A stretch of 64,000 bases of DNA from Salvia splendens (lineage: Eukaryota; Streptophyta; Magnoliopsida; Lamiales; Lamiaceae), in NCBI RefSeq assembly GCF_004379255.2, contig NC_056036.1:2790001-2854000 (forward strand). The letters are read 5' to 3'. The notes under the pieces were generated by a model that saw only the letters and a program-made list of their open reading frames with translations, did no database searches and had not been told where the DNA came from. A program made the position numbers and the translations under genes. Below are positions 10,716 to 21,248 of the stretch, piece after piece. Numbering within the stretch: the first letter of the stretch is position 1; each line of letters begins with the position of its first letter.

Positions 10716-12322
10716 TAGCTGCCACAGTTCTAATCCATACCTGGGAATTTCTTGTCAAAAATCTGTTACTATTACTGTTATTCCTTAACATGTACTCCTA
10801 TTCAAAACAAAACAATTTGTATGCACACTAAAATAATTTCATTTTTAATTGGTTGAGATTATACTATCAAATTATAATTTTTTTAATGTACTAATAATTA
10901 TAAAAATAATATCATACGCATGTAATACAAAATAGTACTCCTACCAAATAATCTCTAGTCATGTAAAAACAAATTTAATGGACCAAAATGAAGCAATTAA
11001 AGTTGCATCACCAATAAACAAATACTATGAAGAAGAAGAAGATGCAATGAAATAGGCTGTAACTTAACATAGAATCCAATTTCTAGTAATATAAAATGAA
11101 ATTTTTGGATAGTAATTCTATGCGATTTAATAGCATAATGTAGGGACATACTTATACTAACATAATACAAAACTTTCACGTTGACATATATACACAGGCA
11201 AGAAAATAAATTGCTAACCACATGGAGCTAAAACAGGAGTATGAGACAGACAAAAATATATTGGTGAAAAAAGACAAGATGTATACCAGCTTTAAGCACG
11301 GCTGCAACTGCATCTTCTGGTTCTTTGGCATAGCCTTGGGGATCATGAATTATAGCAACGGCATCGCAATCCGATGCAATGTACCTTATCCAGGATTAAT
11401 ATTTTGTTAGGTGATTCAGATTATTGATAGATTAGATGATTTTGCATAATGATTTATGTAAAATTTGTAAGAATATATGAAAGAGAACTTTTGAAAAAAT
11501 AGGCTCGGTAGGGGCTTAAGCCCCTACCGCGACTCCATTATGTCCGCCTATGAAAAATGGTGTGGTACATACTGCTGTTGGTCGAGAGAGAATTTACCCT
11601 TCAAATCCCCATTGTTGGCGAGCTGTTGCAGTTAAAAGATTTCGATCAGCGCAGCTAGGAATGCCATTGACTCGATTATACGCGCACATTATGCCGCTAG
11701 CCTTGCCTTGCTCCACGCACGCCTTGAAGGGTGGTTGGAACGTATCCGTCATATCCTGCTTCGTCACCTACAATCAAAGGTGGACACAAAAATTTATTTT
11801 GATAATCACTATACATTTAAATTTTGAGACAATAATTTTCATATACTATATGAATAAAATTTTTTGAGACATTTCTATTCAGCCGTTATTTTGCGAAAAT
11901 AATACTCAGTAGGCTTATGCCACCTCCTTGCTAAGTTTACATGTTCGGCAGCCCATGAAATAAAATACGAGATTGAGATTAACTTACTTTGGCGTCGAAG
12001 CTGTAGCGATCGACGCCATTCCAATTGTCCAAGTCGTGCGCAGTGTAGTGCTTGCAGCAAGCCGAGGCCATCAGCCTTCCCTCTCTCATTATCTCCCCTC
12101 CTTCAAATCTATCCCCCTGCAGCCCTCTAACGTACGCCACCGCGTACTTTCCCGCCACCAACGGATCTTCCCCGGCCGTCTCCTGCCCTCTCCCCCACCT
12201 CGGGTCCCTCAGGATGTTTATATTCGGCGCCCAAAACGTCATCCCCTTCCCCTGCCCGCCGTTGAAAAACGCCCTGCTCTCTTTCCCAATCGCTTGCATT
12301 TCACTCATATTTTTATTACTTA

Positions 12323-12573
12323 CTCCCTCCGTCCCCGATTAATTGTCACTCTTTTTCATTTCAGTCTGTCCCTCAATAATTGTCACACTTCATTTTTACC
12401 ATAAATGGTAATAGGTCTCACATTTCACTAACTCACTTTACTCATATTTTATTATAAAACCAATATAAAAAAGTGGGTCTCATATTTCACTAATTTTTTC
12501 AACCAACTTTTCTTTACCTTTCTTAAAACCCGTGCCCGGTCAAAGAGTGATAATTAATCAAGGACATAGGGAG
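12323..12573. mobile_element. Stowaway MITE in xylosidase intron 1
   Basis: About 250 bp between TA dinucleotides (12321-12322, 12574-12575), starting CTCCCTCCGTCCCCGATTAA and ending GGACATAGGGAG. It lies 29 bases from the exon 2 junction, where branch point and polypyrimidine tract would be. Confidence 0.9.
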
Positions 12574-13090
12574 TATAAAAATAATATATAAAAGTAGGAT
12601 TGTCACGTTAATTTTTTTAATTATAATTTCTTTTTACATTTCTTAAAACGTATACCTGTGCAGTGCGGTACCAGAGGGAGGAATCGAAGGAGGCGGCAGA
12701 GAGGATGATTTGGGGGAACATGGTGGCGGACTTGATGGCGCCGCCGAAGCTGATCCCCTTCCCGTGACGGGAAACGCAGTGCAGAGCCTCCGACCACCAC
12801 TCGTAGGCAGAGACGTTGAGGCGGGGGACGGAGGGGGCGTTGTTGACGAGCTGCTGGACTTTCTCATCGAGCGTGAGGCGCGAGACGAGATCCTTGGCCC
12901 GGGCGGCGACGGCCAAACTAGCGTTGCAAAAGGGCAGCGAATTAGTTGAGGGGGTTGATGGATCACATGAAAATGGGGGAGTGGCGTCGGATTGTGCTGA
13001 ATTTGTGTAGAGGAGTATCACAATGATGAAGAGTGGGAGGTTATGGGCTCTCATTTTTTAGAGAATTGATGGAGAGTGGAGTGATTTTGT

Positions 13091-13197
13091 CCTATTTAAA
13101 TGGTGGAATGTGATTGTGCTAGGACTATAGATTATACAATTAATGAATAAATAGTGGAATGTGATTGTGCTAGGACTATAGATTGTATAATAAATGA
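13091..13197 (-). promoter_or_regulatory. Xylosidase pseudogene promoter with TATA-like box and 51-bp tandem repeat
   Basis: TTTAAATAGG (13091-13100, minus) is TATA-like, about 40 bases upstream of the ATG. Immediately beyond it a 44-bp phrase starting gtggaatgtgattgtgctag occurs at 13103-13146 and again at 13154-13197 with three or so differences, giving a 51-bp period. Confidence 0.5.
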
Positions 13198-13810
13198 TTT
13201 GTATTTGTATTTATTTAATGGGGATGATAATAAAATCGATTGAATTTTAATGATATTGTACATATGTTATATAATAGAGTGGTAACGTAAAGTTAATTTG
13301 GGTTACGTTATTAATATTTTGGTCATAGTTTATATGATAGGAAAGTCGTCTAATAAAGTCTATTTGGAATGCATGGTTAATGAATGCATTTCACGACAAA
13401 ATTACCTACAACATCAGCAGTACTGATTATCATCTTCTTCACAAGTCAAATATATTTATTCTTCATGTCCAGGAGTATTCCACAATTTTAGACATCGAGG
13501 GATATTTTGTGGGTGTAGTTTTATTTAGTGTTTAAATAAGTACTCCTACCACTTTTTCGTCAATTCTAAATATAGGTTATAATTACCTCACGCCTATTAA
13601 TTTATACATACATCACTCTTAATTTGATATTGGTTATAACAAATGTTTAGTGGATACTTTATTTTTACTGCAGAAAGAGTCTCATTACTATTGTGACTTG
13701 AAAGGTTATTTTTGGCGGATAATGAGTGGTTGGGGACTTCTTTCTTCTTTTGTGCTTAAAAAATAATGGAATTCCAAATTAATGAAGGAGAATAGATTCA
13801 TTCTAATTGA
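13198..13810. other. Intergenic, no gene seen
   Basis: AT-rich DNA between the xylosidase promoter and the Mutator-like element. No feature recognised. Confidence 0.4.
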
Positions 13811-13995
13811 GGGAGTGACGCATAATGGTTGTGCGTCGTTCTTAATGAAACGCACAACCCTTATGCGTCGTTCTTTAATGACGCACAATGATTATGCATC
13901 GCTTAACGACGCATAAGGGTTATGCGTCATTAAAGAACGACGCATAATGGTTATGCGTCTTTAAGGCGGCTTTTAACGCCCTCCAGGAAGACGCA
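13811..13995 (+). repeat. Left terminal inverted repeat of the MULE
   Basis: About 185 bp made of repeated near-palindromes (acgcataatggttgtgcgtc, acgcataagggttatgcgtc). Spacing between motifs is roughly 20-30 bp. Confidence 0.8.
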
Positions 13996-14236
13996 GCTCA
14001 CAGAACGACCTTTCACACACTTTCATTTCCTCTCTCGACGATTTCCGGCGTTTTCGAGCGATTTCCGGCGATTTCTTCATAAGATCCGGTAATTTGTTAA
14101 TCAATTTAGCTACATTCATCATTATTCATGTTTATTGTGCTTTCATTTATTAGTTTTACCCAATTTATACAAATTAGGGCTTGTAGGAAAAATGTCCCTA
14201 ATTGTCGTTGTTTTAAATGTTTTTTATGCAGAAATC

Positions 14237-15955
14237 ATGCAAGTATTTGTGAGTTTGTATTGGGGTGGTAGAGTAGTTCAACTACCACATATGGGTATTG
14301 GTTATGAACCACCTCGTGCGAGGAGCTCCATCATATTAAATTCAGGTGTTTCCTATTCTGGGTTGGTAGCAATGATCTGTGATGCGATGGGAATAGATAA
14401 GAACCAACACACAATTGTATTATTATGGAGACAATGTATAGTCTATGCTTCCGGTATGAGTTATACATGTTCTGTGATTTGCAATGATGAAAGTGTAATG
14501 TTTATGTTCAACAATGCTCAAAATTCAAGTGGGTGTATTGAATTATTTGTTTAGTATTCACCGGTGAGGAGTGCAGAAATCCCACCAGTTGTTGATTATG
14601 GTATTGGAGCATCTGCGAGGTTTGAACAAATGAGTTTTGACTGTGGTGTTGGATCATCTGCGAGGGTGGATCAAATGAGCTTTGATCGTAGTATAAATGA
14701 GCAGAGAGATGTTGTAGATGTTGCTGATGTTGGTGTTGGATTGAATGATGAGGTAGATGTTGCAGATGATCTTGATGAGCCAAGGCCACTATCTGAGACA
14801 GAGCCAGACCCCGATGTCAGTGATGGTGATGGTGTTGATGATGTCGGTGCTAGTTCTGATGATGAGATAGTACCATGTAAACCTGTTATGCAAGGTGAAC
14901 AACCACTTCCGGAATACAATCCTAGTGGGTTTAGATTCTTTCGTGAATTACCAAGTCGTCCTTCTGGAGTATCGGATGATGTGGGTGGTAATGAACACAG
15001 CCTTTTGTATTGGAATGAGAATGAGCCGCATAGGATTGTGTTGGGAACAAAATTTGATTCCAAGCTACACGTGAAGACTGCTATAACTATGTGGAGTTTG
15101 TGGAATGAAAAACAGTTTAAGGTTGTCGAGAGCAAATTAAGAAGGTGGCATGTTGTATGCAAATTTCCAGCAGGAACGACAGTAACAGGGGCAGGCATCA
15201 TCAGCACCACCGACGCTGAAAAGGCGAGGGAATGTAAGTGGGAGGTTTCAGTTACACAAAGGTCGCATGACGATATGTGGGAAGTTAGGAAGTGGAAGGA
15301 TCGACATACTTGTGTAGGCCATCGGGCTAATAGAGATCATGCTAACTTTTCATCCCCAATGATAGCTCTGTTGATTCGACATCATGTGCGACAATGTGCC
15401 GATTTCAAGGTCTTCTCAATAATAGCTGATGTTCAAGACAGATTTGGTGTGTTAATCAGTTATAAAAAGGCATGGTATGCAAAGAGAAAGGCTATAGAGT
15501 TTGTGTACGGTGGATGGGAGGAATCATTTAGGTAGTTGCCAAGCTACATGTTTGAACTCCAGTCACAGAATACGGGCACAATTGTTGAGTGGAAGCATAA
15601 CGAGCTGTTGAGTCGGAGGCGTACAATGGTGTTCAACTATGTTTTCTAGGCATTTGGGCCTGCAATACATGCGTTCCAGAAGGCTGCACCGGTGTTAACA
15701 GTGGACGAGACTCACCTCCGAGGAAGATTTAAAGGTAAGTTGCTTGTTGCTTGTGGTTTTGATGCTAACAAGACATGCTTGCCTATTGCATATGCTGTGG
15801 TGGATGAAGAAACCAATGACAGTTGGTCGTGGTTTTTGGATCATGTCAGAACTCATGTGGTGAAATACGAGAGGGAGGTGTGCATTATATCAGATAGGCA
15901 TAAAGGACACCCGGTAGTCCATGACGAAGAGAAGTTGGTGGGCGTGGCGGCATGA
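14237..15955 (+). pseudogene. MURA-like transposase, truncated, three in-frame TAG codons
   Basis: Starts after an acceptor-like ATGCAG at MQVFVSLYWGGRVVQLPHMG and stays in one frame for 1.7 kb. It is broken only by TAG at 14552-14554, 15533-15535 and 15647-15649. Order of parts: N-terminal MURA region, acidic Asp/Val-rich linker (DVADVGVGLNDEVDVADD), MuDR-like N-terminal domain (KFDSKLHVKTAITMW, CKWEVSVTQRS), then the transposase domain with the first catalytic Asp (TVDETHLRGRFKGKLL) and the second (IISDRHKG). The frame ends at TGA soon after, so the catalytic Glu and SWIM zinc finger are missing. Two other frames are needed nowhere, which suggests recent decay by point mutation plus one large deletion. 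Confidence 0.8.
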
Positions 15956-16129
15956 CCACATTTCACCCTTGAGAAGATGGATACTCCATCGCATCAGCAT
16001 GGTTCATCGCACGAAGTGCCGAAGCAGCCATTTCTCGAATCTGCCGTAACCGAGGGTCTGTGTCATGTTCAGAGGTCAAATGTCATATCCCCTGAAGGGT
16101 CTCAACCTAGAAAACACAAATACAAATGA

Positions 16130-17753
16130 CATCATACCACGGTGAGCAATACAAACTTTAAACTGAAGACATTTTTATATACAAAAACATCACATACCGC
16201 CAATAAATTAGAAGGGGCTGCCTCGTTCATCCCTTCAGTTGACTGTGTCCCAGGTTGAACTAGGTACGACACGGTGATCCTATTGTACCACGCCATATAG
16301 CCCGGATTAATGCGACCATCCATTGTCGCCGTTGCATGGTCAAAAGTTGCTTAGAACCTGTCGTGGCGCAAGTCCCACACATCAATGAAGAACTTATGTA
16401 CCTTAGCCCAATCAGCGCCCTTCCTCCTACGGCGGTGACTTTTACTCAAATGGCCGGAGCTATGTAGCATCCTATCACAGTACTGAGGAATACGCTGGTA
16501 GCGGTTAAATTGTCAGGTAACGCGTCCAGCCTCGTGTGCCTCGACAAATGACCAGCACACCAAATAAGTATCGCACAAGTAGGATGCAGTCGAATCAATG
16601 CAGTACTCAGGGAGAATACAGTCTGCATAGGGTGTCCACATAAACTACAAACAAATAAAATAAAAAACACAATTAATTTCATACTATAGTAAGTAAATTC
16701 ATTAACTAAGACAACACAAATAAATTTCATCTGGCCAGGACGGATCAATGATAACTGATCACGATAATGAGCTACTGAATGTCGGGGAGCATTTCCAATT
16801 TCAGTAACTCCGTGCCACCTATACATAATATTAATGTCAAAAGTTATCAACAAAATACATAATTATGTGAGTTAATTTAAACAAAAACATTACTTGGCTC
16901 CACACGGGGTATACGGCGTGTGCATAGGCGATATCAAGAAGGCTGACCTCAATGTAGGCATTCTTTCCCAGGCCCATAGCTGCAAGAGAACCATAGGTCC
17001 ACCCACATCTCTTCTCTGTCTGCCTATAGAAGCCTCGCACAAATAATGATACAGGTATGCTAAAGCAGCACTACCCCAACTGATATTAGCCACATCTTCC
17101 GGATCGTCTAAGGCATTTAACCACATAAATGGGACCTTCCACCCTGTGGTGTCCAGTAAAATAAGCCCCCCTAACAAGATCAGAGCATATATACGTGCTC
17201 TTTGAATGTATGCATACTCAGGCAGCCCATCACCCAACGGCATCGTCGCTTGGTGGATCAGAGACGTCATCAACAAACCACCGTGCTTCGTTTCGGTTTC
17301 TGCGTCAGGTATCAATCCCAACAAATCTCTACACTTGCTGGACCAATCTTCAAATCCAACAGGGTAGTCACGGCCAGTGAAAACACGACCGTCTGCTCTC
17401 AAACCCCACAGGCTTTGCACATCCTGTAAGGTTATAGTAACTTCACCAACTGGAAGGTGGAAACAGTGTGTCTCAGGCCTCCAGCGCTCGATCAAGGCCG
17501 TTATTAGCTCATTGTCCATCCTTATCGGCCTTCCACATTCAACCACGCCTCTGAACCCCCATACATCTAGCCAATACATCACATTTTCATGTATTGGCAA
17601 TGCCCACACCTTACTCTTCGTCCTACGACTTCTCAACACATTTGTTGTGCCATTCGCCAACAAGGAGCCTGAAATATGTTCGTTCTGATGAAACAGTAGT
17701 GATGGATCCTCAGGTCCATAGCATAACTGTTGTTCGGAACTTGCAGATGCCAT
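16130..17753 (-). pseudogene. Plant mobile domain (PMD, MAIN-like) gene carried by the MULE
   Basis: Exon 1 (16894-17753) encodes MASASSEQQLCYGPEDPSLL, then a typical PMD: ITALIERWRPETHCFHLPVG, EVTITLQDVQSLWGLRADGR, WLNALDDPEDVANISWGSAA, LAYLYHYLCEASIG, QLWAWERMPTL. Exon 2 begins at 16818 (WHGVTEIGNAPRHSVAHYRD). Downstream parts (QRIPQYCDRML, SHRRRRKGADWAKVHKFFID, PGYMAWYNRITVSYL) follow as far as about 16130, but with stops (TGA near 16511, TAA near 16350). PMD proteins of this type occur both as transposon passengers and as domesticated genes (MAIN, MAIL1). Its position antisense and convergent to the transposase shows it is a passenger here. Confidence 0.75.
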
Positions 17754-18370
17754 CTACTTCAAAACATTCACCCATGATTCAATTTTTTTCATAACAACTC
17801 AACAAGCTAACTAAATTGCAACTTAGGGGCACAATATATGCATATGAAATACCCAAATTACATAAAATCGCCCACCAAAAGGGGCACAATTACAAAAACT
17901 TAATCAATTGCTTCTACCCATTCAATTATAAGCGTATGAAATACACAAATTACGGAAAATCGACCAACAAATCCAACAATTTCATCATAAACCCTAATTT
18001 TGCTAAATTAAATTCATATGAAATACACAAATTACGGAAAGTCGACCAAAAATTCCATCAATTTCATCATAACCCATAATTTCATCATAATTCCTAATTA
18101 TATACAACAAAACAACAAAAATATACCAAAAATCCATCAATTTAATCAAAAACCCTACTTTTACTAAATTACGGAAAACCTGCCCAAAATAAACATTAAA
18201 GGATGTATTTAGCCAAATTGAAGAACAATTACCGGAATATGGTCGCAAAATGGTGGAAATTCGCCGGATTTTGCTCGGATTCGTCGGAAATCACTTGATT
18301 TTGTCCCCTGCTTCTGCGCGTTCGTTTCTGGCTGGTTCTGCCTTCTGCTCGGTTTAAAACTCAACGAACG

Positions 18371-18614
18371 AGGCATAAGAATTATGCGTCGCTAATAAAC
18401 GACGCATAAGAGTTATGCGTCGTTAATAAACGACGCACAATGGTTATGCGTCAATATCTAACGACGCATAACCCTTATGCGTTGTTTATTAGCGACGCAT
18501 AACCCTTATGTGTCGTTAATTAGCGACGCATAACCCTTATGCGTCAATAACTAACGACGCATAATTATTATGCGTCTTTCTGTTAGTGACGCATAACTCT
18601 TATGCGTCACTCCC
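18371..18614 (-). repeat. Right terminal inverted repeat of the MULE
   Basis: About 244 bp with eight or more copies of the acgcataa...ttatgcgtc near-palindrome. It is longer than the left repeat, so unit number differs between the ends. Confidence 0.8.
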
Positions 18615-18834
18615 TGAGGCGGAATACAAGTAATGCTCTTCATTAAAATGGAATTCAATTAAAGTCCTTTACCAAAAAAAGAATTGATCCGTGGTTGCGA
18701 GATTATTAAAGATCGAGTGTGTTAATCTATCCTCTAGTTTGTAGGAAACAGCACAATGCAGCAGTTCGTTTCTCTGAATCTGCTCGCCTCCATCGGCACT
18801 ACCACCTCCAAGCATTCGCTCATCGGCACTTACC

Positions 18835-19068
18835 TAATCAAATTGGTTAATACGGCGATGAACTGTTCATGTTCTTCAAAATCGGCAACCACAACTTCAC
18901 CGTGGTCGGCGCCGACGGCGCCTACACGAAACCCGTGCGGACCGATTACGCATTGCTCTCCCCGGGCCAAACCCTAGATTTGCTTCTAGAAGCCAACCAG
19001 CCCCCGAGCCGTTACTACATGGCCGCAAGAATCTACGCCAGCGGCACAACCGTCTTCTCCATCACCAC
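18835..19068 (+). pseudogene. Laccase exon-5 fragment, inverted relative to the other copies
   Basis: The start of laccase exon 5 on the plus strand: GTYLIKLVNTAMN, a frameshift, then [40 protein letters not shown] and [11 protein letters not shown]. It is closest by eye to laccase 2. The fragment stops where a hAT MITE begins (19069). No other exon is nearby. The opposite orientation suggests inversion or transposition of a piece rather than simple tandem duplication. Confidence 0.85.
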
Positions 19069-19658
19069 CAGGGACGGAACTAAAAATTTATATAAGCCGG
19101 GGCTAAAATTCTAAAAAATGATATACTAATAATACTTCATAAAAATGATATTTTCGTAAATCTTACATTTCCTACTTATTTCACAAAGTTTAGTCAAATA
19201 ATAACACAACATTTGAAATCAAAATATTAAATTATGAAATTTTAACTTTCCTATCATGTCTTCTCCTTGTACAAATGTTTGTCTTTTGGTTATATTTAAA
19301 ACAATGTTATTTCATTAAAATAAGAGAAGAAAAATATTGATTTTAGTCAAAATGCATCTTTTTAAATAGCATCCTAAGTCGATGGGGCATTTTTTTTCCA
19401 AAACCGATTAACACACTAGAGAAGAAGAAATTAAAGTGGTCCCCACATTACAATTGTAAAGTAAATCATTCCCTTCTCCCTCTCCCCTCTCTCTTCTTCT
19501 ACTCTATCTGTAATAAAAACGTAAAATCACATTTGGCCTTTGGGTTCTTCGTGTTGGCATAGGCAGAGAGCGCCGGAGCTGCCATGGTCAGTATTGGGTC
19601 CGGCACCAGCTAAGCCCCCGCTGGAGCGGCGGCTTGCCTATGCCTAGGTCCGTCCCTG
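19069..19658. mobile_element. hAT-type MITE
   Basis: 590 bp with inverted ends CAGGGACGGA and TCCGTCCCTG. It interrupts the laccase fragment. The 8 bases on either side do not match, because the right side abuts another hAT end (CAAGGACGGATCCAGG at 19659). The target duplication may be lost or the pair may be rearranged. Confidence 0.65.
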
Positions 19659-20877
19659 CCAAGGACGGATCCAGGAAATTATAGTAGGAGGGGCAAAAAT
19701 ATTAATATACAAATAAATAAATATAAAAATATAATATAGTATAATAACAAGGACAAAAGTTTATCGACCGTTAACTAAGGTTACCTAACAGTTACAACTG
19801 TTCTCGACGGGGTCTCATAACCTGAAAATTATTCAAAATTCTTTCACGATCAATCTTACAAAATATGCCTTTCTCAATGTAGGTAATCAAACAATCATTC
19901 ATCCAAGAATCTCCCATCTTATTGCGAAGGCGAGTTTTCACAATTTTCATAGCTGAAAAAATTCTCCCCACTGATGTCGTTGCAACCGGTAATACTAACA
20001 CCAACTTCAGGAGCAAATAAACAAATGGATATACAATATGTTTTCTTGTAGCAACCAACTTTTGAGACTTGAGAACTCTTTATGTGAACTTAAATCACGA
20101 ATGTAAGTCTCAAGTTGTTTACCAAGCAACCGAAGATCAATCTCTGTGAACTCCGATGGATAACAACGGGCAAGCTCTATCAATTTGGACTTATCAAAAG
20201 CAGCAAAAGAATCCTTTGGGCTTAAACAAGCCACACATAGGAGCAAATGTGTATTTACCTTGTTGAAGCGATTGTTGAGCTCTTGAAGTTGCCAATCGAT
20301 AATGCTATTGAAAAGCTCAAACTGGAAGTAATTTAAATTTGTCAAAACTTCTCCTTTCCTTTGAGGTCGTCCCGGAGTCACATATTTGTCATCCATTTAT
20401 TATATCAATATCATTTTTCATGGAAAATGTAGATATTTCGCTCAAGAGAGACTCTCATCCTTCATCCCGCATATCTTGTAAATGTTGTTTTGCCACCCTA
20501 ACTAAATCCATGGCATTCACAATATCTTGATCTTTCCTTTGCAATGCTAAAGACAGCTGATTAGTGATTCCCAATATAGTCATCATCAAGTGCAAAATGA
20601 ATGCAAATTCATAAGTAGGTATAACACTTAATATGGAAAATGCTTCACCTCTCTGACTAGGATTAACACCATCTTCTTGAATAATTTAGAGAACCTCAAC
20701 AACCGAAGAGAACATAATCGATAAATTTGTCAATGACCTATAATGAGAACCCCATCGTGTATCACCTGCTCTTTGAAGACTTCTCTCTTGATTGAAACTC
20801 TTTCCAACTAAGAGTTCACCACTTTCAAGTGCTTCTTGAAGTTTGTTAAGTTGTTTCTCCTGGAGTAGATCTCTGCG

Positions 20878-21201
20878 TGTGAAGATGTGTGCATATAGTA
20901 GTCAGGCCGGCCCAGTACGAAAGCCCAAAATGAAGGTTAAATGTGAGGCCCAGTTCAAGCTTTGAACTAGCCGTTGTAATAGTTAGCTCTTGTAACTGTT
21001 TTTACTTCTTCGAGCTTTCGGTTGAGAGAGCAGTTCTTGAAAGATATATAGGGTAGATTTTTGTGTTGCAGCTGTAACAACACACATACATTCTTGAATA
21101 AGATTTCCAATATTCTCTCCAATTAATTTCTCTTCAGGATTCATTCTCTAGCTCAATCGCTCTCTCTCAAATCCTCTCACAAACTCGATCATTTTGTAAC
21201 A
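20878..21201 (+). repeat. 5' LTR of the copia element
   Basis: 324 bp, TG...CA ends, near-identical to the 3' copy. It contains the TATA-like gatatatagg about 170 bases in. Confidence 0.95.
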
Positions 21202-21248
21202 ATTGGCGCCGTCTGTGGGAAAGCGATTTAAGGAGGATCTGTTACTTA

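Larger units (their letters stand above)
8821..13054 (-). pseudogene. BXL: Beta-D-xylosidase (GH3, BXL family) pseudogene
   Basis: BXL enzymes are secreted GH3 glycosidases that trim xylan or arabinan in the wall. Exons on the minus strand: 12656-13054 (signal peptide, FCNASL, WWSEALHCVSRHG), 11988-12293 ([31 protein letters not shown]), 11598-11767 ([15 protein letters not shown]), 11287-11384 (ASDCDAVAIIHDPQGYAK, with the SDCD nucleophile motif), and a last exon from 10740 (QDLALEAARSSIVLLKNEA, SILWAGYPGEAGG, EFGYGLSYT). Damage: exon 2 lacks a proper acceptor (AA where AG is needed at 12295-12294). Codon MD-V-NCG is TAG (10732-10730). A Stowaway element sits in the last exon (10466-10715) and a 404-bp insertion at 9588-9991. 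The final ~25 residues after HADEDG (about 8820) are replaced by unrelated sequence. The frame is otherwise well preserved, so death seems recent. Confidence 0.88.
13811..18614. mobile_element. Mutator-like element (MULE) with a plant-mobile-domain gene
   Basis: A 4.8-kb element. Both ends carry GGGAGTGACGCATAA in opposite orientation and long terminal inverted repeats built from the palindromic unit gacgcataagggttatgcgt. Inside are a truncated MURA-like transposase on the plus strand (14237-15955) and a convergent PMD gene on the minus strand (16130-17753). The flanking 9 bases (ttctaattg, gaggcggaa) do not match, so no target duplication is visible. Both genes carry stops, so the copy is dead. 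Confidence 0.8.

Noticed and set aside
18371..18614. CRISPR-like repeat array
   Set aside because: Regular repeats, but they are palindromic units of MULE terminal repeats in a plant genome and there are no spacers.
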